From CBDDKW01 sp965230425 (GTDB lineage Bacteria > Pseudomonadota > Gammaproteobacteria > UBA1113): DNA of 64,000 bases. Position 1 is the stretch's first letter, and each line of letters opens with the position of its first letter. Location: contig CBDDKW010000002.1 in assembly GCA_965230425.1 (NCBI GenBank), forward strand, positions 62,001 to 126,000, read 5' to 3'. Position numbers and translations under genes: made by a program. Below the pieces are notes generated by a model. The model saw only the letters and a program-made list of their open reading frames with translations, was not told where the DNA came from and searched no databases. Of the stretch, positions 55,410-63,612 are shown piece after piece.

Positions 55410-58400
55410 ATGGGTAGTGTAAAAGACAATAGTAAGTTGCTAGATCAAGTGCGGACATGTATTGATCAACAACATACTTTTAAATTAAAACCACCACATG
55501 ACCGACCGCTTAAATTCTTAACCTATGGTTGTGCAGGCAATGGTAAAAAAGCGCAGAAGAGAGTAGCGCAACATGCTAATGCAACTATCGAGCGAGATAT
55601 TCAGCATCATATCTCCCAGGGCTTAGAGCATCAAAGTCAATACTTAGATGACATTGCTATTTTAGTGAGTGCTAGTGAAGAAGTTGTAGCACAATATTGG
55701 CCTGCACATGAGCCTATGCCGATTAAAATACCTAAAGAGAGTAGCAGTACTAATGGCTCTGATCAATCTGCTATAAATAATGAAGGCCGAGAATTAAGGC
55801 AAGCCTGTGATCGTATTAAAGCAATGCTTACGGAAGAAGATGCACACGCATTATTTGCTCTGGTTAAACGCTGGATACATCGTGTTCGACGTAATCCAGA
55901 TATAAGTACGATTGCTGGCAATTTTGCGCATATTAAACAAGTCATCATGAGGAATGTTAGCGAAAAAACCTCTATGCAGCAAGCTATTGAGGAGGTTGAA
56001 ATAGTTGAGAGAGACCAGCATGATGATGCAGAGAATATTACGCAAAAAAAGTCAGTACATGAGCTGATTACAGAAAATTTTCAGATCCTCTTCAATGAAA
56101 AGGAGCAGGATGAAGTGAAAATTTCAGCAGCAACTACATGGTTGAGTCATTATTTATCCACAGAGGATCTTAAACATACTTTAATTGAGAGCGTAGCCCA
56201 ATTAAAACAACGTAAGCATGGTAATATCAATGCCCAGGAATTTAATGAGCGTTTAGCAAACTTTAAAGACTTAAGGCAATGCTTACGGCGCAAAGCTGAA
56301 CAATTATATAAACCTGATTTTGTTGTCGTACTCGGTGATAATTTTTATGATGATGGTACACCCAGTCCGACAGATCCGATATTTAAGTCTCATTTCTATG
56401 AGGTATATGATAAACCAGAATTAACACATCTGCGCGACCTCAACTTTTTCAATATCCTAGGTAATCATGGCTATAATTGGCACGGCTGGGCAAAATACAA
56501 GCCTGGAATAAGTGGTTACCAAAAAGCTGAGAATCAACTACTGCATACCTATTTAAATTCAGATAAGAGTGATTTTTCTCAAGATGTCATTGACTTATTT
56601 AGTAGAGAGACTGAAATTGCCTTAAACGAATTACCTAAATGGACGATGCCAAGCCGTTATTACAGTGTGGATTTTGGTGATACAGAGATCTTTTTTCTAG
56701 ATTCGAATACCTATGCGCGTGACTATTACTTGTCCTTAGTCGGTGACGCCCCCCATGCTAGCGAATTACTCAGCGGAGATACATCTGAAAGGTCATATGA
56801 TGCTGATGAAGATCACTCTGATGAGATAATCATTGATGGTACGATTGAGGTCGGTATTGCTAGTGGCTCTGATAGTGACGATGGTGCAGGTGCCTTATCT
56901 GAAGATGATGAAGAGCGTTTAGACGAAGAAGCTGAAACCAGCATGGGGTTTGCTGATGTAGAGTCAACCAGATATAGACCTGATGGTGTCCCATATTCAC
57001 AACCTAATCAAGCTCAATGGTTTCAAGAGCGATATAAAGCAGCAAAAGCCTTAGGTAAAAAAATTATAATCGCTCAACATCATGGTGTAATCACACCAGG
57101 GAAACGCACCTATAAAGGCGGTGATTGGAAACTGTATTTAAAACCTGATGAGTATGAGTTTCTGCGCGAGAAAGGTATAGAAACCAATGGTTGCTATAAT
57201 AAAATATTGCACCAAATTTTCAAAAAGCAAGGGATCGATGCATTCTCAGAACAAGGAGAGATTTCTGTTGATGTACAACTTATCGCTGCCCATGACCACA
57301 ATATTTCTTATTGTGTCATCGATGATTTGGGGATAAGCCAAGTCATCTCTGGCGGCGGCGGGGGTGAGTTACAAAAACGCAGAAATTTTGAAGATGCAGA
57401 TAAAATGCCAGTATTTATGCGAAAAAATGGTTTTGCCATAGTTGATTTAGGGCAAAATAATGCTTGTAAGCAGCAGCCGATAACTAGCACATTGTATCCA
57501 GTGAAATCCGAAGCAGGTGATTTCAGGCGTTGTTCTTATCAACATCTACAAGCAAAAGCAGTGCGCAGAAATAGTTGTGAACTGACAGAACAATTACTTC
57601 AGGCTATTTTAACAGGCTGCCATAAATATATAGATTTTTTTGCGAAGAAGCAGGCGGAAACAAAGGGTAAATACTTCAATGACCGATTAAACTTTAAACA
57701 TTCTGATGAAGGGATTGACCGGGTCAATCGCCTTATGGAATATTTGCAGTATATACAGGCTGATTCATTTGAGACAACACTTATTGTCTGTTATCGATTA
57801 TTATCAGGTAGTGGCAGCTCGCAAGAGTCACTGTTTACCTGTGTAGAAGACGCGGTTCAACATGATTTTGATGGTTTATCTTTGCAAGCAATGAGAGAGC
57901 GTATTTATGTGAAAAATATTTTTAAAAGTAAGGCGGACAATAATAATGTCTCTGATATATGTAAAAAATCTTTATGGGATCGTCTAGATAGTATAAAGGT
58001 ACTAAGTGGAGATTTTGAGAAGCAAATTTCTGAAAAAGTTGTGGCTCATGCTCAGAGTGCTACTCTTTTAAGTCAGAATGATAAGGAAAAACAACGTTTT
58101 AAAGCGGCAATCGATCTCGCCTTGGCTGAAATTAATCTATTAGTGGGAAAAGGCAGTGAATCAACATTTAATGTAAAGTTAAAGCATATTAAACCATTTA
58201 CAACAGATAACAGGATTCACGCGCAGTGGGTTTTACGCGGGATCTTAAAGGATAAATTCTTTGCATTCATGGGATGTTTTAATTCTGATGAAGGTTTTTA
58301 TCCATTCTTATCTGCTACACGTGTACTAGATATAAAAGAAAAGCAATTCTATGAAAAGTTTATGGCACAGATAACGGGTATCTATAAAGCGTTAGCCATG

Positions 58401-59057
58401 GCAGAAAATAGTAGTCAGAGAGTATTCGCTGACATAACTGCTATTAAAAAGCAGCTTGATTCATGTATGCAAGATATCCGTCAGTGGTTTGCACTTTATC
58501 CTGATATTTATTCCCAAGTAGTCCCAGATGTTATCAGGAAAAAATATGAATTCCAACGTGAGTCAATGAAAAAACACTTTATTGAGAAGATAAATAAGCT
58601 AGAACCTGCAGGGGAATATCCTTTCCTTTGGAGCTGGACAGAGACACTCAACAAATTAGATATTACAAATCCTGTGTTTCCAGATATTTTTGTTGAAACT
58701 TTGCGGGAGTTAATGAATGAATTATGGGTGTTAGGTTCCCCAGCACCGACAAAACAAGCCACAAAGTCAAAAGTAATTGCTTGTTTTGACGACCTGCAAC
58801 GCGTTATGGATGAAAAGTATAGCAAGGGTGAGATTGACTTTATGACAAAGTTTCAAGTGCCTGAGATACAATATCCAAAGGCAAGGACTCCTGCAATGTT
58901 TGCGGGGCATCGTCGAGTTAAAGTGTCACAAGAAGCTGGAAGTCCAAATAATGGCGAACCCACAACGCCTTTGCATTCAGCTCGTGGGCGTCAATCGCGT
59001 CAATCAATACTAAGTCAGCATCGCTCCCCAGTAAGAACACCTGGATTACCGGCTTAA
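55410..59057 (+). CDS. Large protein with split, modified calcineurin-like phosphoesterase domain, effector candidate
   Basis: Residues 33-660 of 1,215 resemble purple/tartrate-resistant acid phosphatases. Motif II is GDNFYDDG (D310, N311), motif III is ILGNHGYNW (N352, H353), then FFLDSNTY, IIIAQHHGV (H557/H558) and IAAHDHNIS (H628, H630). Motif I, normally GDxG, reads YGCAGNG (residues 39-45), so its metal-binding Asp is Cys. A helical block of about 260 residues is inserted between motifs I and II. An acidic stretch of about 80 residues (SYDADEDHSDEIIIDGTIEV and on) lies before the QAQWFQERYK segment. The C-terminal 550 residues are helical and unknown, ending in a basic disordered tail with PTTPLHSARGR. 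GAGAGAG precedes the ATG. Phosphatase activity is uncertain and effector status is inferred. Confidence 0.7.
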   Translation: MGSVKDNSKLLDQVRTCIDQQHTFKLKPPHDRPLKFLTYGCAGNGKKAQKRVAQHANATIERDIQHHISQGLEHQSQYLDDIAILVSASEEVVAQYWPAHEPMPIKIPKESSSTNGSDQSAINNEGRELRQACDRIKAMLTEEDAHALFALVKRWIHRVRRNPDISTIAGNFAHIKQVIMRNVSEKTSMQQAIEEVEIVERDQHDDAENITQKKSVHELITENFQILFNEKEQDEVKISAATTWLSHYLSTEDLKHTLIESVAQLKQRKHGNINAQEFNERLANFKDLRQCLRRKAEQLYKPDFVVVLGDNFYDDGTPSPTDPIFKSHFYEVYDKPELTHLRDLNFFNILGNHGYNWHGWAKYKPGISGYQKAENQLLHTYLNSDKSDFSQDVIDLFSRETEIALNELPKWTMPSRYYSVDFGDTEIFFLDSNTYARDYYLSLVGDAPHASELLSGDTSERSYDADEDHSDEIIIDGTIEVGIASGSDSDDGAGALSEDDEERLDEEAETSMGFADVESTRYRPDGVPYSQPNQAQWFQERYKAAKALGKKIIIAQHHGVITPGKRTYKGGDWKLYLKPDEYEFLREKGIETNGCYNKILHQIFKKQGIDAFSEQGEISVDVQLIAAHDHNISYCVIDDLGISQVISGGGGGELQKRRNFEDADKMPVFMRKNGFAIVDLGQNNACKQQPITSTLYPVKSEAGDFRRCSYQHLQAKAVRRNSCELTEQLLQAILTGCHKYIDFFAKKQAETKGKYFNDRLNFKHSDEGIDRVNRLMEYLQYIQADSFETTLIVCYRLLSGSGSSQESLFTCVEDAVQHDFDGLSLQAMRERIYVKNIFKSKADNNNVSDICKKSLWDRLDSIKVLSGDFEKQISEKVVAHAQSATLLSQNDKEKQRFKAAIDLALAEINLLVGKGSESTFNVKLKHIKPFTTDNRIHAQWVLRGILKDKFFAFMGCFNSDEGFYPFLSATRVLDIKEKQFYEKFMAQITGIYKALAMAENSSQRVFADITAIKKQLDSCMQDIRQWFALYPDIYSQVVPDVIRKKYEFQRESMKKHFIEKINKLEPAGEYPFLWSWTETLNKLDITNPVFPDIFVETLRELMNELWVLGSPAPTKQATKSKVIACFDDLQRVMDEKYSKGEIDFMTKFQVPEIQYPKARTPAMFAGHRRVKVSQEAGSPNNGEPTTPLHSARGRQSRQSILSQHRSPVRTPGLPA

Positions 59058-59302
59058 TGGAAGGCTTGTTCTACTTGCAGATAATGAATTAATAAACCAC
59101 ACTGCTCCACAATGTGTTCAACATCACATGCTAAGTGATTTAATTCAAATAAACTACGCTTCAACACCTGATTGTGATACGTGCAGATATTTTTATCCTT
59201 AAGAAAATCATTTAATAGAAATTCTAATTCGTGCAAAGCGCTTATAAAGGGCTGACCATTGGCAACTATATTGCCGAGAATATTCTGATGTTGGTTTTGC
59301 AT
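59054..59302 (-). CDS. Small helical protein behind a Fur box
   Basis: I do not recognise a family. The ATG at 59302 has GGAGA eight bases upstream and gives 82 residues; the frame is open to 59374. The product is soluble and mostly helical, rich in His, Leu and Asn (SALHELEFLLNDFLKDKNIC, SLFELNHLACDVEHIVEQCG), with three Cys and eight His. Its end overlaps the end of the convergent large gene by four bases. The perfect Fur-type palindrome 79 bases upstream suggests iron-repressed expression. The His/Cys content would suit metal handling, which is speculation. Confidence 0.6.
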   Translation of the reverse strand: MQNQHQNILGNIVANGQPFISALHELEFLLNDFLKDKNICTYHNQVLKRSLFELNHLACDVEHIVEQCGLLIHYLQVEQAFH

Positions 59303-59380
59303 GATATGTATCTCCATGATGCTCTGTTGTGAAGGTGTTTCCATAAAATTAGCAAAGCCAAGAATAACTGTCAATAAAAA

Positions 59381-59395
59381 TGAGAATCATTCTCA
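59381..59395. promoter_or_regulatory. Fur box
   Basis: TGAGAATCATTCTCA is a perfect 7-1-7 palindrome and differs from the Fur consensus TGATAATNATTATCA at one position per arm. It lies 79 bases upstream of the small leftward gene, in the position of an operator. No other gene starts nearby on the plus strand except the tRNA. Confidence 0.75.
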
Positions 59396-59584
59396 AATAA
59401 AATTCATTATTATAATTGCGAGCTAGAACTGGTCACATTATGTGCGATATTGTATGGCTTTGGCATCAATAGCCGAGTGAACCTAGTAATTTTTAACAAA
59501 TACATGAGAAAATCTTGACTCTGCGAGCCGTAACCGCTTTAATACCGCTTCTCAAATATATGCGAGATTACGCCATTACAAGGC

Positions 59585-59666
59585 AGGCAGGGGTAACAAC
59601 AAAGTACCTATGTCGCGCCAGGGATGGCACAGAAGATCTGTATATAGGGCCAGATAGCTCAGTCGG
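59585..59666 (+). repeat. Duplicated tRNA-Phe 5' flank with truncated tRNA fragment
   Basis: This 82-base segment is repeated at 59731-59812, offset by 146 bases, with only about three differences. Its last 19 bases (59648-59666, GGCCAGATAGCTCAGTCGG) are the start of tRNA-Phe, after which the sequence departs. It is therefore a 5' tRNA fragment left by a tandem duplication. Confidence 0.8.
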
Positions 59667-59793
59667 GCGCAGCGAAACCGACGCCACGGTGTGGCGTCGC
59701 AGTTCGCTAAGCGCCTGGCCAGGGAAGGCCAGGCAGGGGTGACAACAAAGCACCCATGTCGCGCCAGGGATGGCACAGAAGATCTGTATATAG

Positions 59794-59869
<76 letters not shown>

Positions 59870-59906
59870 TTCTAATCTAGTAGAATAGATAAGAAGTCAA
59901 CCCCTA

Positions 59907-60338
59907 ATGTCAAGCTATGAAGCCATTCTACAAGAAACTAGCCGTAAACTAATCAAAGCATTAGAGCATCTGACATACAGCTATAACAAAATCCAAAAAC
60001 TGCCTGATGAGTTAGCAAAAATGGATGATGAGATCATGGAAACGTGGGAAAGTTTTTCATCACGTTTTGCTCGAGTCTCAGATATTTTTGTGATGCAGTT
60101 TTTACGAACAAAAATAGCCATTGAAGAGCCTGGGTTTAAAGGTACTACCAGAGATTATTTAAATAAAGCTGAAAAGCTTGGTTTGATTACTGATGCAGAG
60201 AAATGGGTTACTGTCCGTGAATTGAGTGATCCTTGTGTATATGATTATAAGGACGAAGCTTTCACCGTCTTCTATCAGAAACTGAAATTTTATAGTCCCT
60301 TATTATTGTCAATTAAAGATCTCATGGGTGATGCATAG
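59907..60338 (+). CDS. HepT-like protein with degenerate active-site motif
   Basis: HepT toxins are HEPN-fold RNases usually paired with an MNT nucleotidyltransferase antitoxin. The 143-residue helical product follows the HepT pattern: ESFSSRFARVSDIFVMQFLR, GTTRDYLNKAEKLGLITDAE, then the motif region. Relatives carry RxxLRNxIAHEY there; this reads VRELSDPCVYDY, so the key Arg and His are replaced. No nucleotidyltransferase gene lies next to it. It may be an inactive remnant or a protein with a different role. It starts 38 bases after tRNA-Phe. Confidence 0.6.
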   Translation: MSSYEAILQETSRKLIKALEHLTYSYNKIQKLPDELAKMDDEIMETWESFSSRFARVSDIFVMQFLRTKIAIEEPGFKGTTRDYLNKAEKLGLITDAEKWVTVRELSDPCVYDYKDEAFTVFYQKLKFYSPLLLSIKDLMGDA

Positions 60339-60455
60339 CTATCATGCATAAGTGAGGTAGAAAACTCACAAACTCATACCAATTTTGTTCCCTCTCGCAC
60401 GTTGGATGATAGAAGATTTTCTCATTTAAGGAAACTTTGTGTTATACTTACTCGT

Positions 60456-60623
60456 ATGAATGACAGACCACTTAGCCAAACAAACCCCTATTTAAAAGAC
60501 CCTGAACTTCGGAAGGAGTGTATTGAGAGGTCAGTTAGATCTTCGTCTGCTGTTGAGGGTATCCATATAGATACTGACAAAAAAGTTGTCAACGACCTTC
60601 GTTCTAAGAGTTCGCAACAGTGA
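60456..60623 (+). CDS. Small protein with a Fic-inhibitor-like SxxxEG motif
   Basis: The 55-residue product begins MNDRPLSQTNPYLKDPELRK and contains RSSSAVEGIHID. The SSAVEG segment fits [S/T]xxxE[G/N], the inhibitory motif of Fic antitoxins such as VbhA, which are of similar size. The match is short and could be chance. TATACT (60443-60448) ends seven bases before the ATG, so the transcript may be nearly leaderless. No partner gene is evident directly downstream; a Fic gene lies 1 kb away on the other strand. Confidence 0.4.
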   Translation: MNDRPLSQTNPYLKDPELRKECIERSVRSSSAVEGIHIDTDKKVVNDLRSKSSQQ

Positions 60624-60949
60624 CTCTCAGAATCTCTGCAAATATGTTTTTCATGGGTTCGTAATTTTTACGCATTCCTGCTTGGATTGCTGAAAAATAC
60701 TTCATTCTATCTTTATTATTTTCTATTGATTCTGAACCAAAAGCTAGTCTCAACTACTGTAGAGAGGGATTATTTATATTGTCAAGAAGGTACTAGCTTA
60801 TTTATCCAGGGTCTTACGGCTTTTATCATTTATTCTTTGATGATTGGATATCTCCGCAGATATACTGATAGACAACATAAGCTAGCATGTTACAATATCA
60901 GGCTGATACTTAGAGTCTTTGTTTTGATAAAAATTAAAGGAAAAATTTA
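60624..60949. other. Region without a convincing gene
   Basis: About 325 bases between two small genes. A TTG-started frame of 87 codons (60687-60950) can be read but has no ribosome-binding site, runs into the next start and has odd composition. I do not call it a gene. Confidence 0.4.
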
Positions 60950-61309
60950 ATGGATTGTTTAGCCTCATCTTATATTCACTTCTTAAAAAATGTCGTAAGC
61001 AGCGATGCAAAAAATGTAACAGATATTATTGCTGAGCATACTACTTCCAATGTAAAAAAAATTGTAAATAATGAAACTGTTTGCGAAAATGTAGAAGGAT
61101 TATCTGAACAGTTGATTAGCGTAAGAGAAATGGCTGGCCGCATAGACATAAACTTAGTTAATTTTTGTAATGACTTAGAAAATAATAAATGCAGTGTTCG
61201 ATATATGTTAGATAGCGAACTGGCAGGTAATTTTTCAACACTTGCGATTGTCACCTATGACGACAATAAAAAAATTGTCGAAATTGATGAGATATATACA
61301 TCTTTATAG
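60950..61309 (+). CDS. Small protein, possibly NTF2/SnoaL-like
   Basis: The 119-residue product has AAGGA eight bases before its ATG, which supports a real gene. An N-terminal helical part (SYIHFLKNVVSSDAKNVTDI) is followed by NNETVCENVEGLSEQLISVR. Three beta strands ending LAIVTYDDNKKIVEIDEIY close it. This order of helices, a cone-closing loop and a final antiparallel strand pair is compatible with the NTF2-like fold. No catalytic residues can be named. The role is unknown. Confidence 0.5.
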   Translation: MDCLASSYIHFLKNVVSSDAKNVTDIIAEHTTSNVKKIVNNETVCENVEGLSEQLISVREMAGRIDINLVNFCNDLENNKCSVRYMLDSELAGNFSTLAIVTYDDNKKIVEIDEIYTSL

Positions 61310-61645
61310 AGAGGCTGATATACAACTACCAATAACAGGTGGCTGTTGCTGCGGACAAGTGCTTATCTCCAAATACACAAAAATATAACAAATTTTATAG
61401 ATGATAGGGCATAACTCTATGATTATTAACGCTATTATATATGAGTGTTGCCAGCTATAAACCCGTCAAAGCTAAGCTTTAGCTAATTTTTCATTGACAT
61501 ATAGTTCGGCTAAACGTCAATAGAATGACATATAGTCGAACTATATGCATATTGATAAGTACTATGTGAAAGATTTTTCAGGTATCAAGGTCAGTTTCGT
61601 GAATTTGAATGATTTGATTGAGCTTTTGTAATGACGAATTCATAT
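61310..61645. other. Intergenic region with a palindromic motif
   Basis: About 335 bases between two convergent genes. CATATAGTTCG (61498-61508) recurs in inverted form as CGAACTATATG (61537-61547). An 8-bp palindrome (CATATAGT-CGA-ACTATATG, 61529-61547) looks operator-like. There is no gene. Confidence 0.35.
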
Positions 61646-63049
61646 TTATTTAGGATTCTCCATTAAATCTTGTGCTTGTCGCCAAGCAAGAAATTCTTGA
61701 TCTGAGATGCCCATGCCAAATAACTTAAATAATTCTAAGTGGGCTAATTCTTGCGTAACGTTTTCGATAAACGCAGCAAAATCTTCACTAGGGACGTGTT
61801 GTTGAGCATAGGCTTCGATAACGGGTTGAATAGCATCACCAATAATTTTTTCGTGGATGATTTGCGCGATCAATTGACGACGCAAATCTCGATAGCGAAC
61901 ATGGATGATATCAATACCTAAAGCTTCACTACTTACTTGGTATTGTTTACAAGAACGTAAATACGACCATGTGTATAACTCAGCAAGCGCACTAGGTTCA
62001 TTATATTCATAAATGGCAATAACCGAAGAGATGTAATCATCTTTATTAATGTCATTAAATGACAATGGTGCAACATTGTGAAGTATTAAGGGGATATTTG
62101 CAGATAATCGTGCGGTACGTTTATTAACATCGATAAAGGCTTGTAGATAAGAGATATGTACCAAGAGAAAAAAGCTTTGTTCAAAGGGATCATTGATTCT
62201 TGCTGCTGTTTTGGCAATGTAAGTTAATAAATTACTTAAGCGTTGTTGTCCTTCAATAGGAATATATGCCGTCATTGAAATTCGTACAGGTGCTTGACGT
62301 ATTTGACCTGATTCTTCTGCCTGTACTAAACCTTCTGAGAGTAAGTAATGCATAGTACGAATTGTTGTTTCATCAACAGCAATACGTCGGATCCCTTCAA
62401 TCAAATATTTAATGGCATGCTTGTGATTGAGGATCATCATTTTTTCCATATCAAGTTTTTCATCGGCACTTTTTCCACTTAATACTAATTCTTGCGTCTC
62501 TATGAGTGAGTAGGTATTACCTTCTAAACGTGATGAATTGTAAGATAAGTCAATGAGCAAGCGATTAAATATTTGCGCAGTATAGGTATGAATGGATTTA
62601 TCATCTAATAGTAAGATACAGTTATCATGTAATGTACGACGTTGCGTCTCTGATAAATAAAAGTCCTGATTTGGAGTATAGGCTTTTACCCATGCTTCAT
62701 TATAAGTACATGGTTCACGTTGAAAAAGAGGGCGACGAACTTTTTTGATGATATCCAAATTGTTAAAGACCGTGTACTTTGCCTTTGGTTCACGTAAAAC
62801 TAATGCAGCATTAGGTAGTGGTGTCATATCATAAGTGACACTGGTTGTTTGCTGCGTAGCAAGTTGATAACGGCGTGATTTATTTTTGCCTGTGGCAATG
62901 ATCATCTTCTCATCTACCAGTTTTTTTAGCCAGCGACGCAGTGTACGTTCAGGTACTTGTCCTTCCAATGCTCGTTGTATTTCAGATAAAGCTACAGGCT
63001 GGTTATAGCTTTGTAGTAGTTTCATGATATGTGTTAACTGGAGTTTCAT
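61646..63049 (-). CDS. Winged-helix Fic-family protein with Gln in place of the motif His
   Basis: Fic domains usually transfer AMP or other groups to target proteins. From the ATG at 63049 the product has 467 residues. An N-terminal winged-helix DNA-binding domain (QPVALSEIQRALEGQVPERT, LRRWLKKLVDEKMII) comes first. An inhibitory helix motif SSRLEGN follows near residue 170. The Fic core reads SYLQAFIDVNKRTARLSANI. The usual HxFx(D/E)xN(G/K)R has Gln (residue 303) instead of the catalytic His. A branch of Fic proteins carries this Q form, so function may be regulatory. The frame is open to an ATG at 63118, but that would include an operator-like repeat. The upstream repeats suggest it represses itself. 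Confidence 0.8.
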   Translation of the reverse strand: MKLQLTHIMKLLQSYNQPVALSEIQRALEGQVPERTLRRWLKKLVDEKMIIATGKNKSRRYQLATQQTTSVTYDMTPLPNAALVLREPKAKYTVFNNLDIIKKVRRPLFQREPCTYNEAWVKAYTPNQDFYLSETQRRTLHDNCILLLDDKSIHTYTAQIFNRLLIDLSYNSSRLEGNTYSLIETQELVLSGKSADEKLDMEKMMILNHKHAIKYLIEGIRRIAVDETTIRTMHYLLSEGLVQAEESGQIRQAPVRISMTAYIPIEGQQRLSNLLTYIAKTAARINDPFEQSFFLLVHISYLQAFIDVNKRTARLSANIPLILHNVAPLSFNDINKDDYISSVIAIYEYNEPSALAELYTWSYLRSCKQYQVSSEALGIDIIHVRYRDLRRQLIAQIIHEKIIGDAIQPVIEAYAQQHVPSEDFAAFIENVTQELAHLELFKLFGMGISDQEFLAWRQAQDLMENPK

Positions 63050-63094
63050 AATGATGCTCGCATTTTGGATGATTTGGGGCTTTAACTCAGGGCA

Positions 63095-63265
63095 TTTATC
63101 GGCCACTTTTAATGGCATTATAGTCGTTTATCGGCCATTTTGAAAGTTTTATCGGCCATTTTGAGTGGTTTTTAGAGAAAAAAAGCCTTTATCGGCCATT
63201 TTGGCGGGAGAGCTTGTTTTATCGGCCATATTTTCTGAGATGAAATCTGCGGTTATGGCCGATAT
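63095..63265. promoter_or_regulatory. Array of TTTATCGGCCAT repeats, probable operator of the Fic gene
   Basis: Direct repeats TTTATCGGCCA(T/C) start at 63095, 63127, 63148, 63188 and 63218, and an inverted copy (TTATGGCCGATAT) lies at 63253-63265. Spacings of 32, 21, 40 and 30 bases are close to multiples of a DNA turn, so sites would face the same side. The array fills the upstream region of the Fic gene and borders the yggX 3' end. The Fic protein's own winged helix is the obvious candidate to bind it. Confidence 0.65.
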
Positions 63266-63274
63266 GGAAATGCG

Positions 63275-63553
63275 CTATTTTTTATCTGTGGGGGCTACAT
63301 AGCCTGCTGGTGCCGCGCTTCCGTCACCAAACAAGAAATTATCCATCTCTTGTTCCAAGAATCCACGCGCTTCATCTTCGAGAACATCTAAACGGTATTC
63401 ATTAATCAACATAGTTTGGTGCTGTAACCACATTTGCCAAGCTTGTTGGGAAACTTGCTGAAAGATTTTCTCGCCTAATTCACCTGGATAGGGGGGAGCG
63501 GATAAACCAGGGGCTTCAGTATTTAATTTTACACAATGTACCATACGAGTCAT
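63275..63553 (-). CDS. yggX: Fe(2+)-trafficking protein YggX
   Basis: YggX protects iron-sulfur enzymes from oxidative damage. The 92-residue product starts MTRMVHCVKLNTEAPGLSAP with the conserved Cys at residue 7. It continues PYPGELGEKIFQQVSQQAWQ, MLINEYRLDVLEDEARGFLE and a typical FLF segment. It follows mutY on the same strand, the usual order. Confidence 0.96.
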   Translation of the reverse strand: MTRMVHCVKLNTEAPGLSAPPYPGELGEKIFQQVSQQAWQMWLQHQTMLINEYRLDVLEDEARGFLEQEMDNFLFGDGSAAPAGYVAPTDKK

Positions 63554-63612
63554 GCTTTCTCTCCAAATTAGTTTGTAGCATTATGCCTGAAGTTATCGCA
63601 AGAGTCATATGC

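Larger units (their letters stand above)
59303..59793. other. Intergenic region with Fur box and duplicated tRNA-flank segments
   Basis: About 490 bases between the small iron-regulated gene and tRNA-Phe. It contains the Fur box (59381-59395), an 82-base segment present twice (59585-59666 and 59731-59812), and two GC-rich hairpins between the copies (59679-59699 and 59714-59733). I see no gene; the short frames here run through repeats. Confidence 0.5.

Noticed and set aside
60687..60950. 87-codon TTG-started ORF
   Set aside because: There is no ribosome-binding site, the composition is odd and the end overlaps the start of a better gene.
63095..63265. TTTATCGGCCAT repeats as a CRISPR array
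   Set aside because: The repeats are only about 12-15 bases, spacers are irregular (about 6-28 bases), and no cas genes are near.
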